From Phoronis australis (taxonomy: Eukaryota > Phoronida > Phoronidae), in assembly GCA_002633005.1 (NCBI GenBank), contig NMRA01000183.1, forward strand, positions 692,942 through 756,941: a stretch of 64,000 nucleotides of DNA, written 5' to 3'. Positions 23,430 to 34,679 of this stretch are shown piece by piece (positions within the stretch are counted from its first letter, which is position 1; each line of letters opens with the position of its first letter). Below the pieces are notes generated by a model. That model saw only the letters and a list, made by a program, of their open reading frames with translations, searched no databases and was not told the DNA's origin. The translations under genes and the position numbers were made by a program.

Positions 23430-25035
23430 GAATGTCTTAATACTGCTGTGCTGTTCTCGAATGTTTTGTGTTTCTTGATGAATTTTATATCACAACTTTC
23501 CTTGTTGATACTTGGCAGTGTCGGATTTACATGTATAAAAGGACAAAGGGACATTTCTTTGAACTGCTTCACCGAGAGAGGGTCGCGTCTGAAACGGGAC
23601 ACCTTAATTATGAAAAGCTAGACAGTATTAAGCTTGGGAAAGAGAAATAGTTCATTCCAACGTCGTGTGGTCTGACGACGATACAGGAAGTGACCTTCTT
23701 CAACATTAAAGTTGGTTGCACGATTTCACAAAAAAACAAACAGGAAAATAGACGTAATTGAGTACCGCTTTGGATCCTGTCTCCGTGAGCGTACCCTTAA
23801 GAAATTGTCAATACAAACATGAAAACAGGAGCCACTTGAAAGTCATCAATGGCCTCCTTCAGACGTGGGTCCCATCTATGTGAAAATGTCTATATTTTCA
23901 AAAATCAAGAATTGTGCATAATTTTTTTCGAGTGTTATACACTTTGAGAAAAAAAGCGACAGTGGTCTCCCTTATCTCTTGCCAGACAGGAACCTGTAGA
24001 AAAATATGGTTTTGCAGTCGCAAAATTGACTTACAGAATTTAAAAATCCAGTAAATAAATACGCTCCGCAAAAGCTTCCATTTATAAATTTTGTTGATTT
24101 TTCGAAATATATGCATAAATCATTGCGTGAACCTTTCCAAGTGCATTTAGACGACCTGTGCTACGAAAGCAGAGACCCCAACAACAATATCCTGCCCAGA
24201 GTTCTCAAAAGGTAAACCATGCCGTGATACTTAGTTGTTTAATATTCTCTTGAGTTTTCTCTCTTATCTGCATTTAGCAGTCTTTCTTTTCGCGACTGTC
24301 CCCGCCCAACGAGTATGTCGGTTGCTACGGTTTAACCCTAACGCCTGAAATTTTTTTGGGGGGCGCCCCCCCCCCCCCCCTTCCAACGGCCCTGGATAGA
24401 CATATGAACGGCCTGTAAAAGGCTAAAACAGTCACTGGAGGTGTATCACTGGTTAAAATACATCAAATGCATGTGCCATGTTTGATGGATACCAACATGG
24501 AATTTCACCAAAGAAATCTAGTTATAGAAGGTGTCACCTGGGGTCAGCAAGAGTCAAATCACCTAAAGATTGAAGTTGATCGATTTCTTGGAAATATATT
24601 CGCAAAAGACTTGAAGCTACTCCATGAGGCCTACGTGATGCATCTCCAAATTTCCTGTGGTCAAGAACCGTAAACTGCGTGGCCGTAGAATTATCCTTTT
24701 TATCGACTGTTGCTTGTAAACAAACAGAAGCCCCGTTTTATTTTTTATTTCTTTAGCTCGACAGGAAGTTCATTGAATAACATCTGAAATCAACAGTATC
24801 CCACAAGCTGGACCCCAAAGCAAATACAAAATGGCCAAAAATTACATATAGAAAATTCATTAAAAATTGCACTCCAATGAAAATTAACGGAAAAAACTTT
24901 GAAAATGGAAAGACCGTCTTCTGATAGACATATTCAATGTCTACATGAATTTCATCAAGATTTTTCTTCCCGTTCTTTTAAACAGCTTTAATACCCTCCC
25001 GCAGTGATTGTAAGACGCAGAGACGCGTCCCCTGT
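23430..25035. other. Unassigned stretch with a G/C homopolymer palindrome
   Basis: No recognisable gene. A run of about six G, then GC, then about fifteen C at 24356-24380 resembles the tips of dispersed elements; its partner was not found. Frames at 23468-23650 and 24467-24673 are unrecognised. Confidence 0.4.
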
Positions 25036-25039
25036 GGTG

Positions 25040-25890
25040 GATGGGGGAAGCGCTTCTAAACGTGGGTTGCACCGAATAACATGGAATAAGGTGCCGTCAA
25101 CCAACTCAACCTAGGAGAATGGAAATCTCTGATTCCAAACCCGGGTAGATGAAGCTCGTTCACCTTGGAAGGCAGATTGTCTAGGTGAAAGAAAACTCTG
25201 ATTCCAAACGCGAGTAGACAGAACTCATTAGCCTTGGCAGGCCGTTTATCTAGGAGAAGGCAAATTCTGATTTAAAATCAGGGGCAGAGGATGCCCCCAA
25301 GCAACGGACAGTAGAGTCTCTACGAGAGAGAACCTCTGATAAAAAACAACGCCAAACTCGGATATACTGGGCACCTGTGGCGCGCAACGGCAGTGTAACG
25401 CATACGTCACCATGATGGTCAATATAGATTCTTACTGTGATGATGCTCTACATGTGGAGTCCCGCCGGGCTAGTAGAGTGACGGGCTTTATGCCTCGTAT
25501 GGGCACACCCCAAGCTACCGGTGGTCACCACCTCCCAATGCGAGAAGCAAGGCACTGGAGACGTAGGGCAAAAGATACTGGCCAAACCTCAAGACTAACA
25601 GCAGAGATAGAGACTCTCAGGATCTTACAATGAAATGCCCAAGGAGTGTTTATAAAGAAGGGCCTCTCGGAGCTGTGTCCATGCGATATGGCAGCCAGAC
25701 CACGGAACAGATCCTCCACACATGGCCATTGCACGAGGAAAAGAGGAACCAAGTGTGGCCCTCCACCACCTCGCTTTGGCTTGACAAGAAACTCTATGGC
25801 AGCCTAGATGACCTGCAGAGGACAGCAGCAATCATTGGCAGAACAGATTCGACCATTTGACGAACGACAAGAAGAAGAAATCGCCTTAAT
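25040..25890 (+). mobile_element. LINE deletion derivative: 5' end joined to 3' end
   Basis: 25080-25350 holds about three to four diverged tandem units of roughly 75 bp (each with 'ctaggagaa/ctaggtgaa', 'ctctgattccaaac' and 'agaactc/gaagctc'), resembling a LINE 5' leader. The frame 25412-25633 ends in ETLRILQ, a stop (family Trp), then NAQGVFIKK, the usual start of a LINE endonuclease domain. Within about 40 bp the reading continues as SELCPCD and, shifted, GSQTTEQILHTWPLHEEKRN followed by WPS and LYGSLDDLQRTA. This is the cysteine/histidine knuckle and tail that end such LINE proteins. Almost the whole endonuclease and reverse transcriptase is therefore missing. The end at about 25860-25890 ('gacaagaagaagaa') looks like a LINE 3' tail. 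Confidence 0.65.
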
Positions 25891-25899
25891 ACAATTCTA

Positions 25900-26845
25900 C
25901 GCTCTGAGTATTTCTTCAAGCCAAAACATGAGCTATTTGGGCCAAAATATTCATGATGCTCTAACTTAAAAACTTTGATCTGACTCGATGACCCCCTATC
26001 AAATGTGGACCACTGTCAGGCCAAAATCCATACCGTATCACTCACAGCAAGAACGTTTGTATAAAGATTCACCAAACAGTTTTTGCAAATTAACTTTAAC
26101 TAGACACCGGTTGAACTACCCATACCGCAACTGCTCAAGACAACACTTGAACATTACATGGCACCATCGTTAGAATCATCGTTGTCACCATTGTCAATAC
26201 CTGGCGATCACGTGTGTCTTGTAAATTTATAACACTCAAATTCCTCATGTAAAATAACGACCAATCTGCACTTACTATAACTATTCTGTCTTTACTTGTA
26301 CTTGCACCTGGAGCACGTGATGTCATCCACTGAATACTTATGGGTGTTTTTGTTCTTTCTAGATATGTAAGTCACACGCTGGAACTCAATGTCGAATTAA
26401 GTTGGGCACGGCGAAGATAATAAGTAAAGAAAACGCCACCAACTTGCTAGTTTTAGCAACTGTGGTATCATTAATTTCATTCTCACAACTTCACCGTTGG
26501 AACACCATGTGTCATCTTAGGCCCGCCAGTACGACTGTAAACAACGGCGGGTATTTTCGATTACATCTAGCCAACCAGTGCAGACAATTATGACATGGCG
26601 CATGCTATTCGCCCTAGCCGCCATGTTCCTTTCATCTCTAAGTCCATGGTCTAATTAGCGGTAAGATTCAATCATTTATAGTAGCCTTAGCACATACGTA
26701 GCATTGTTTACCTATTTTAATCACGCCTATTATACCAGCGACCAATTATTTACCCCCTGTCTGTGTTCTTTAAGGTTACGATCATTCGTAGTTTGATGAC
26801 ATCAATAAACAGTGAAGAAATACCTGCGAGTTCTTTTCTAGTACT
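25900..26845. other. Unassigned stretch, no supported gene
   Basis: Short frames only (25988-26173, 26135-26326, 26402-26593), none recognisable, with no splice-bounded conserved segment. Confidence 0.4.
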
Positions 26846-26850
26846 TAATA

Positions 26851-27138
26851 ATTTTGATTGTTTATTGTGCCCATAGACTCAAAACAATTTTGATTGTTTA
26901 TTGTGCCCATAGACTTATAATAATGTTGATTGTTTATTGTGCCCATAGACTCATAATAATGTTGATTGTTTATTGTGCTCATAGACTCATAATAATGTTG
27001 ATTGTTTATTGTGCCCATATACTCATAATAATTTTGATTGTTTATTGTGCCCATAGACTCATAATGATGTTGATTGTTTATTGTGCCATAGACTCATAAA
27101 TAACAATTTTGATTCTTTATTGTGCCCATAGACTCATA
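26851..27138. repeat. 36-bp minisatellite, about eight units
   Basis: Head-to-tail copies of a 36-bp unit containing GATTGTTTATTGTGCCCATA. Because 36 is a multiple of three, both strands are open for most of the array (12-residue repeats with INNQHYYES on minus and IVYCAHRL on plus). I read these frames as by-products of the repeat, not as genes. Confidence 0.92.
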
Positions 27139-27547
27139 AGTGTATCAGGTGGTGAAAGTGGACAACTAATGTCAGAAATAATAAAACTTAGAGCACAGCT
27201 CGGAAGCGAACCAAGCAGTGGTAACATACCTCTAAGGAAAACATAATTAAAAGGGGAATATATTTTTACTACAAATTCGCCGCGGCCGCAGCCTAACTGT
27301 TCAGCGCCACCGAATGAATGAGTCCCGCGCAGCAGTTGACATCCAAGTCCGTAAGTTCTACAGTGGGACATAAGGTGTACATGCACGAACATCCCGTTTC
27401 GCTCATGGTCTAAACGCAAGACAGAGACAGGGTTTCTTGAGCCAGCATGCAAATACACTGCACATGTACGCCGTTAACGCATGCATAATTGCTGACGTCT
27501 ATTCAAGGCTATGGGAGAAGGCTAGGCTCCCGTCGGGCTCAACTCAC

Positions 27548-27700
27548 CTGTGGACACTTCAGGTGGCGCAGGGTTGCTGCACGAATAACAACACACTCTT
27601 TTCACCCAATCTATACTGCACTTGTTTTGCGCCGCTTTTTGGGCACAGCTGACTCTCCCTCCGTTCTCGGTAAAGGCGTAACTATTAACGCATGGGCTTC
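27548..27700 (-). CDS. Gene A exon 2: six-cysteine (PLAC-like) module
   Basis: A 153-bp minus-strand exon bounded by an acceptor (TTTATCCAG before 27700) and a donor (GTGAGT at 27547-27542). Both junctions are phase 1. It encodes SPCVNSYAF, GGRVSCAQKAAQNKC and VKRVCCYSCSNPAPP, with six cysteines spaced C-x14-C-x8-C-x8-CC-x2-C. The closing C-x8-CC-x2-C resembles the PLAC module at the C-termini of ADAMTS, papilin and related secreted proteins. Cysteine modules on phase 1-1 exons are typical of shuffled extracellular domains. Gene B's exon at 49386-49517 is clearly related (PCVN..., CC.SC.NP.PP..VTG). It lies 2.85 kb downstream of the signal-peptide exon 30553-30634 on the same strand and in matching phase. 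No terminal exon for gene A was found below 27540. Function unknown. Confidence 0.65.
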
Positions 27701-28370
27701 CTGGATAAATTAATAATAGTAATATGACATAACACGCATTGAGATGATAACGCAGGTTACAGTTACAATAGCCTCCTGCAGTCAAACTATCGCGTTCGGT
27801 ACTTTACTTCCCTGAACTTTTAGTAAAAGCTATTAAACTGACAATTCAGTTATCATGTCGATCACTTAAGGTTATAAATTGATCTCAAATTGTGCTCTCT
27901 ATTGGTGCATGGGCTTGAGAACACCTAGAAGTGTGACCTGAAATTTCATGAACTGACGTTTTTGGCTTTTCACTGAGACCAATATCACAGAGTTTCAGGT
28001 TTTACCCGACGTTTAATGAGCTCTTTCCGAGCCCGGAGATCACAATACATGTAAGCTCATAAAGGGACAGAGGAAGGCCAGTTTTTAAACAGTGTGGGGA
28101 CTAAATGGGTTTTTTACAGGATTACGTGGTTTAATTTCGCTTTACAGTAACAGGTCTGCTGAACTTCTGGAACACAAAATACACAAAGCAGAAGACAAAT
28201 TAAATTGCTTCACGTCCATCTGCTGGTTTCAGTTGAGGACGTGGACGTTGATTTCTTCAAGCTCGTCAACCTGTCTCACAGCTAAATATGCATACTAACT
28301 TGTTAATTAAGCAGTTCTTACAGTCGTTCATTGGCGCATTGCAAACACTACGCCGTCACATGATGCATGT
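27605..28370. repeat. Local duplication, copy 1 (contains gene A exon 2)
   Basis: Collinear with 29440-30130. Shared landmarks include 'cgcatgggc' at the exon edge, 'gcagt.aaactatcg', 'aacttttagtaaa', 'tcatgtcga', 'aactagaagtgtga/acctagaagtgtga' and 'cttacagtcgttcattgg'. Identity is roughly 70-75% by eye. Confidence 0.75.
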
Positions 28371-28779
28371 TTTTGACTAGTAAACTTCAGAGAAATACGT
28401 CGTGTTATAAAATGATCTTCTAACTCGGAACAATAAAAAGACACATGGCGCCCGTCTAATCGGTGAACTGTCCCACAGAAGAGACAGTCAGTTTTGTTGT
28501 TCAAAGGGCCGGTCAGCACCCGTGAACTTCGCTTCTTTAATGGTTGGAAGGGCACTTGTTTCTTTTGGTGATTTAGGATGTTCTGTTGATTTACTGTATC
28601 GACAGTCCGCGTGTAACTTGCATACAGCTGTCACGTCAATTTTGCCGGTTGCCTCTCTGAACACTGGCTGCATTGATGCCATCAGCGTCCTTCTGACGAA
28701 CTTCCACAATATCACTTCTATCGTCAAGCGTGTCCTTGCAAATTGGACAGATGTCTTCATGAATATCACAAGCACCCAT
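28320..28779 (-). pseudogene. N-terminal fragment of the repeat protein family
   Basis: From the ATG at 28779-28777: MGACDIHEDICPICKDTLDD, then SDIVEVRQKDADGINAASVQ and RGN before a stop. Shifted, it continues KIDVTAVCKLHADCRYS, and shifted again LNNKTDCLFCG. The order 'C..C......v.lrqkGadgIn.aS..RgD ... v..g..vH..CR..Y ... F.....C.FCG' is the N-terminal zinc-binding region I associate with the invertebrate family whose XPG-like core is at 15 kb. Two frameshifts break it. It sits inside the putative first intron of gene A and is not part of that gene. Confidence 0.6.
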
Positions 28780-29439
28780 TCTTAAAATGTTTCTGGGTGT
28801 CAGTGTAACAATGTTTGTTGAAATTTTGGTGAAAATTACAAACCGAGTTCTGTTTGCTGTTTTGTTTTCTGCTTCTTAAGTGAAATGTCAAAGTGAGACT
28901 GTAAACCCTGTATCACACAACTCTCCGAGGGAAATTTCAGACTGATGTTGGCATTTTGTCCTGGGCTCTTAGTTTCCTTTTGTGGATTTTTTTAATAAAA
29001 ACAAGTGGCAAACAAAAATACACTAGACCGTTTTTGTTGCTTTTACGGCAAGCCAATGCTTCGAATTAAATATTTGACAGCTTAAATACAAATGCATTGT
29101 TCATGTGTTAAGAAAATTCATTCAAAGTCCAGTCATATCAAATACTGGTCAAATCAGAATTTCAACATCATCGGTGAGTTTCTCACATATTAAAACCATG
29201 GACTATAACCAAACACTGTGTCTGTATCAGAATTATTGAAGAAGATATAAACTTGTTTCTAGTAACTTCGAAACGCCATGGCGGCCGTCTTGGAAATGAC
29301 GCAATTTTAACCCTTTTCCGGTAATTAGATTTTGGTAGACATTTTTACTGTTAATTAGTATACAAAGTAGGGTAAAAACCACTCTAAAACCTTTTTTGCA
29401 CTTTGTTGCGGGTGAAGTGGCTATTTGTCAAAATTGAAC
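28780..29439. other. Gene A intron, no separate gene seen
   Basis: AT-rich sequence between the family fragment and the second duplication copy. Nothing recognisable. Confidence 0.4.
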
Positions 29440-29535
29440 CGTTTACTTGCTTTGCAGCGCCAGTTGTGCACAGCTCAGTGTCTCTCACCCCGCCACTCTG
29501 CGGAAAGACCTACTTATTCACGCATGGGCCTTTTT
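29440..29535 (-). pseudogene. Dead copy of the gene A cysteine exon
   Basis: The minus strand keeps the acceptor (TTTATCCAG before 29535) and the start GPCVNK, followed by TAG. Further on it keeps LSCAQLALQSK, followed by TAA, aligned with VSCAQKAAQNK of the live exon. The CC..C half is not recognisable. Two stops make it unusable, so the duplication has not added a second module to gene A. Confidence 0.65.
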
Positions 29536-30130
29536 CTGGATAAACGAATCAAAATTAAACGACGTGACATGGACAGAGATAATTACGTAGGTTATCATTA
29601 ACATTTGCATACTGCAGTGAAACTATCGTATCCAGTACTTTGCTTCACCAAACTTTTAGTAAAGGGTATGAAAACCCTTAATTCTGTCAGAAGACAATTA
29701 AATTTTCATGTCGACAATTTACGGTTATAAAATTAATCTCAAATTGAGCCGTAACGAAAATAAAATGCATTAATGGGCTTGTGAACAACTAGAAGTGTGA
29801 GATGAAATTTCACGAAATTACACTGGCTTTTCAGACAAATATCAGAGTTTCAGGTTAGGGTTTGAGCTGACATTCCATGAACTGGGAAAACAACAAAACG
29901 TCAGTTTTCCCGAGCCCGGAGAGCAGTGTAAATTGCTTCAGTTACCGATCAAGGCCCTTCACATCCATTCGCTGGTACATGAATCAGTTGAATTGGCGGC
30001 GGGGGCGATTTTGATTTCAAGCTTGCAACCCTGTTACACCGCTAAATATTCATTCGAATCTAAGTACATCAAAGCAGCTCTTACAGTCGTTCATTGGTTC
30101 AGTGTAAATACTACGTCATCAGGTAACGCA
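29440..30130. repeat. Local duplication, copy 2 (with dead exon)
   Basis: Partner of 27605-28370, in the same orientation. It contains the acceptor end and first half of the gene A cysteine exon, now broken, followed by the same intronic sequence. Confidence 0.75.
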
Positions 30131-30552
30131 TACATGTATTTGTGGTAAATTTCAGATAAACATGTAATGTTCTAAAGTGATATTCTAACACAGCATCACA
30201 TTTCCGTCTATTTCTATGTAAGGAGTAAAAACAGAGATGGCGAGCATCTATTCGGTTTACTGTGAATTTGAATTTGATGAAGTTTAAAATCTGTCGTCGT
30301 AAAATCTAACCACTACCATGGATGTATATTATGTGCATTTTTGGGAAGTTCCTAAAACACACAGCAGTCAGATGACGCAAGTCCAGAAAAAGGAATATGT
30401 TATTATGGATACTCTATAATCTACTTCCACCAACAATGGTTGGTGAGGTGCGTTTAATTTTGAACAGTAAACAAATTAGCATGCAATATTCGAATACGCC
30501 AATCTACCGCCAATGGCCTCTCAAGGCAGTGCTAATTCTTACATGTACCTAC

Positions 30553-30634
30553 CTTTTCTCACAACATTGACATCGATACCCGACGCCACTAACGATGCGG
30601 CACCGACCAAAAAGCACAACAATAAGGTCTTCAT
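30553..30634 (-). CDS. Gene A exon 1: start codon and signal peptide
   Basis: The ATG at 30634-30632 opens MKTLLLCFLVGAASLVASG, a textbook signal peptide (Lys, then a hydrophobic core, then small residues before cleavage). It continues IDVNVVRK to a donor (AAAG before GTAGGT, 30552-30547). The exon is 82 bp, 27 codons plus one base, so phase 1, matching the acceptor of 27548-27700. A TATA box lies about 75 bp upstream of the ATG. Gene B exon 1 has the same length, phase and layout (METLFLWFFAGAAAFGVSG). The splice to 27700 is inferred, not seen in RNA. The product should be secreted. Confidence 0.7.
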
Positions 30635-30703
30635 CGCAAGCGGCTCGATCAATTAAATGTGAGCAAACTCAATAGCGCACAAAGTAGAATTGATGGAGGG
30701 CTG

Positions 30704-30712
30704 TTTTATATA
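30704..30712 (-). promoter_or_regulatory. TATA box of gene A
   Basis: TATATAAAA on the minus strand, 70-78 bp upstream of the gene A start codon. Transcription would begin around 30680. Gene B has TATAAAA at nearly the same distance from its ATG. Confidence 0.6.
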
Positions 30713-30714
30713 CT

Positions 30715-33700
30715 GTTCTAAGGTGGTTTCGTCACCCAAGACGCCGGCAAAGGGCAGTTCTGACATGTCTGTCAAGCTAACAAGTCCAGCCAGTCACGGT
30801 GCAGGAACTAGTATGAGAAAAGACAGTCCGCCTTCTTTGTTCCAAGCATATAGGTAGAGAATAAATAGAAGGCGTAAAGATTAATTAAATAGTACGTTGA
30901 CTTATTTTGTACTCTTTCCATTTGCTTAGTAAGAGCAACAATGTTTAAAGGTACCTGCTGACCAATTTCTTTACGAGATGTAGGTGCACCGCCCACATCT
31001 GACGTGTGTGGCATTCCATAAACGAGCAACTGATGTGAGTCGCCTTTGGCAAAACGACGCCAGGTTGGTAGCCGTCCATGGAGAAGGAAAAAAGGAAAAA
31101 AAACTGTCATCTGATATCACATTTGGGTTTTAATCATGTGTTATTGTTTAAAAGTAATGAGCATTAGTAGTTGCATATCTGGATTCGTTACCCACATGAT
31201 TGTAGATCTTATCAACAGCACAGTGCTTGTCACAATTTTGAAAACGCATGCATGATTCATTGACACGTTTTACTTATGCAAATCACACGCCAGACAAACA
31301 GTTCTTGTCACGTGAATCACGCACTGGCATGATCGTTATAAACTATGGTTCTCAAGACCGCGATTAAATATATCTTTTTTTTAAAAAAATAGGCATAAAC
31401 GTACTGCATCATACGACAGAGCGCGGAGACTGCGTTGGGGAAAAGAACGACCACTTCTACATAAGGAAATGGCACATAGTCTTTTTTCATTGAATATATT
31501 TATTTACCCAGAAATCGTGATATGAATGAATACGGTTGGGGTTGGGTGGTCCCAGCTACATGTACATGTCCTTGCAATGTACAATGCATAATACAGAAAA
31601 AATAAGTAATTTGATAAGGCAAACACATTGGTTGTGCGCACAAATGACATGAGTTTACTGTAGAAGAGTGGTAGAGGACAGTTCAAAGAGAAGGATTTTC
31701 CAACACCCAGTCACACACATCCATTCACTTGATTTAAGTTAACTTTTATTTGCCTTTACATAAACTTATCTACATAAAAATAGTCATATTTACGCCGTTA
31801 CGGTGAAGAAATAAATGCCAGCACTTGTATGGAAAGGATAATTGTTCTATTCGTATTAAACAGACACCATTAAAATCCTCCACTGATCAAGTACAACAAA
31901 CGTTCACTGTCGCATAACAGCGTACATTTAAAATTATCATAATATTGTCTCGATGCCGCATAAATGAATAATTGAGAATGGGTATAATATTAAAGACTTC
32001 ATTAAGTTTGTCAAAGCAGCATTCTCAAAAGTGATCTGCATACGATTCAATAAGCAATGTAAAACACTTAATCTGTGAATTGCGTAAGGAATCCCGGAAA
32101 CGTTTTAAACAGAAGCAGCTGTAAAATTCTGAAAATTTTACACCCAACAGAGAACGGACATTGGTCGCTATGTTTGAATAAAATCTGTTGTAGATTGAAA
32201 TTGTGTAAATGTTGTCAAATGCGGGTTTATTGGTAGTAATTGAAACACGCATAGAATTATTTGGTTTTACATAAAGCTTTTGTAAAAACGTGTTTATGCC
32301 GTGAATTGAATAATTTAATAAATGAAATAAAATGGCATTACTACTAACAAATTTTCTATCACTTTCACGTGTGACTTTCCTCAAGGTGACGTCGGAAACG
32401 AATAAAATGATGAGAAAGAAGAATCCTTCACGTCATAATTTCTCTTGATACATGTATATCTCCTTTAAGAATTAAGTTATCTAAAAAGGCAACACGAAAT
32501 ATTGGGCCTCTGTTGTACATGTTTGGCTTGGTAAAATAATGATTTAATTTAATGTTTAATTGAAATTGTTACACAACACTTTTTAACTATGGGAACTTGA
32601 CTAAATATTTTAGGATTGAGTTGTCCAAATTTGTCAGAATATCGTCATAAAAAGGTTTTAATTTCGCATGCTTTCGCTTTCAGACGAAAATTGAAAGAAA
32701 AAATGAGTTCACCGCTTACACACAGTTATTAGTACTTTATTGTAAGGTCGTCTCGTGTATTTGGCCAAACTCCGAAAATTGCCACTAGGACGCGTCACAG
32801 TAGTTCAAGTCGAAAAATCATCGCCAACCGTCCACTTCACACTAACAACCACCCTAGTTAAAGAGATTTGGTTGATAGAGGGGCAGACGCAAGAAACATA
32901 TAACAAAACGGTAAAAATGGAAACTAGATGGCACAAGATACGTCAAATCTATCCAAAAACAGGAGCATGTCATCGTTACAGCCGCATCAAAATTTAAATT
33001 TTGAGACAAACTGCGACAAAAGTTCGATGCATTACTTTGAGTTCAGGACCATTGTCACAAGGGATGATACATATATTTTCACGGCCCCTGCTTAGCTAGC
33101 CTACCTCCCTACTTGAGGAGTGTAATGTTTTTGTTATCTATGCACTTGTAATGATAGCTTTCATGCTACATGAATACGCCATTTTTCATGACAACAAGAA
33201 TTTTCATCTAAGACTATGTGGTCACGTAACCTGTAATTTCACGTATACCCCTCGGGGGCCGCTTCGGTTGCTCGTCGGCTAATATATTAGACGGGCGCAA
33301 GGAATACACCAGTTATAGAGAATCAGGCTATGTTTACCCAGAGTAAAACATTATTGCTCCAGCTATCGGTATTTAAAAAAACAAAGAACCGCACTAGCGC
33401 TAGGTTCTGCACTAACAGGTTGTCAGCATTACATTCAGGACAAAACATTTAACATTCACAACCTACTGTAGCTTGCAAAAAACACTGACCAACATCATAC
33501 GAAAGGTATTTGTCTGGATTTACCAAGTATACTGTTACAGTGACTAAAGAAGAAGCCTCTCCTGAAGCTCAGTTGGTTTCCTAAAACCGCTTTAAGGTGG
33601 TTATGTGGTAACATCATTGTTAAGATCTATTGGACTATTTGCACCAACCATTATGTCTCCGACCATCACCATCTTTGACAGGATTCTTCGAATAGGGCAA

Positions 33701-34515
33701 GCGTGGTGTATGGTACACCCAAGGCAGTCAGCAGTGGTGTCGTAGATGGACTACTGATAATTTAAAGGTCCCCAGTTTGTTGCCAGTTTGCACCAAGAAA
33801 ATGTAAAAATGCTTACCATCTGATGAGTGTACCATACACCGGTGCCTGTTCTCAGTCCTAAGAACGTTGGAATGCACGAGGGTGACCTTAGAAATAACCA
33901 ACAAAATGCGTGTTAGTGCCGGAGAACACACGGAAGAAGGGAACATGGGTTAAGTAGGATAGGGGAAATGAGGAGCGGACCACAGCAGTTCGAGACCCTG
34001 ACTAGAACTTTTGTCGACCGCTTGCGTGACCTATTCGCCCATCATACGTGTGCGCGTGTTGGAAGATCACAATGCTTAATAAAAGCAGCTTGGCAATCCA
34101 TATGAACAGACTTACAACTTATTACAGATTGACAACCTGTAATAACAAATTAGTAATCCGAATTACAGATTTCATAGTTTTCGTTTTTTCTTAGCACTTA
34201 TAGACCGACGTAACTAAGTTTGCAAGTGATAGTTAAGATCCATAACCGAACACGAGTGTCGTTTTGGTCCCTCAAATTATCCTAGTTTCATTTACTGGAT
34301 TGTTGGTGTGCATTCTCCGAACTTTAAATTTTTTCCCCTAGATCTTTGCAAATATAAAAATGGCGCCGATTTACCAATACTTGTTGTACAAAATGGAGGT
34401 TGTCGTTGTATTAACATGTTCCGGCGCCATGACTGGCTGAACTTACGATCTTGATTGACATAAAGAAATACCCAATGTCGACGTGTTTTGTGTGACGAAA
34501 CCAAATTTGAACAGC
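30715..34515. other. Region between the divergent promoters of genes A and B
   Basis: About 3.8 kb separating the two TATA boxes. The largest frames (30808-31110 minus, 32025-32384 minus, 32755-32997 plus, 33728-33946 minus) resemble nothing I know and are AT-rich or low in complexity. It may contain shared regulatory DNA for both paralogues, but I cannot point to a specific site. Confidence 0.4.
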
Positions 34516-34516
34516 A

Positions 34517-34523
34517 TATAAAA
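34517..34523 (+). promoter_or_regulatory. TATA box of gene B
   Basis: TATAAAA, 74 bp upstream of the gene B ATG at 34591. The position matches that of the gene A TATA box. Confidence 0.6.
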
Positions 34524-34590
34524 CGAACTCCAAACCAGCTCGACACTGCATGCTAACGACCCTTCTTTACCTCAGATCAAACAGCGGGCG

Positions 34591-34672
34591 ATGGAGACAT
34601 TATTTCTGTGGTTTTTTGCCGGTGCCGCAGCATTTGGGGTGTCTGGTCTCACTCGGATAGAGATTATACAGG
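34591..34672 (+). CDS. Gene B exon 1: start codon and signal peptide
   Basis: The ATG at 34591 opens METLFLWFFAGAAAFGVSG, a signal peptide, then LTRIEIIQ, ending at a strong donor (CAGG before GTAAGT at 34673-34678). Length (82 bp) and phase (1) are identical to gene A exon 1, and the protein is similar in layout. Genes A and B are thus divergently transcribed, about 4 kb apart. The next phase-compatible module on this strand is 49386-49517, implying a 14.7-kb intron that holds BEL/Pao, short TIR and duplicated elements. An unrecognised exon in between cannot be excluded. Confidence 0.7.
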
Positions 34673-34679
34673 GTAAGTA

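Noticed and set aside
27150-27470. Possible gene A terminal exon with several cysteines including CC
   Set aside because: The frame with the cysteines requires a phase-0 acceptor (a TAG lies just before it), which does not fit the phase-1 donor at 27548, and it lacks the final C of CC-x2-C.
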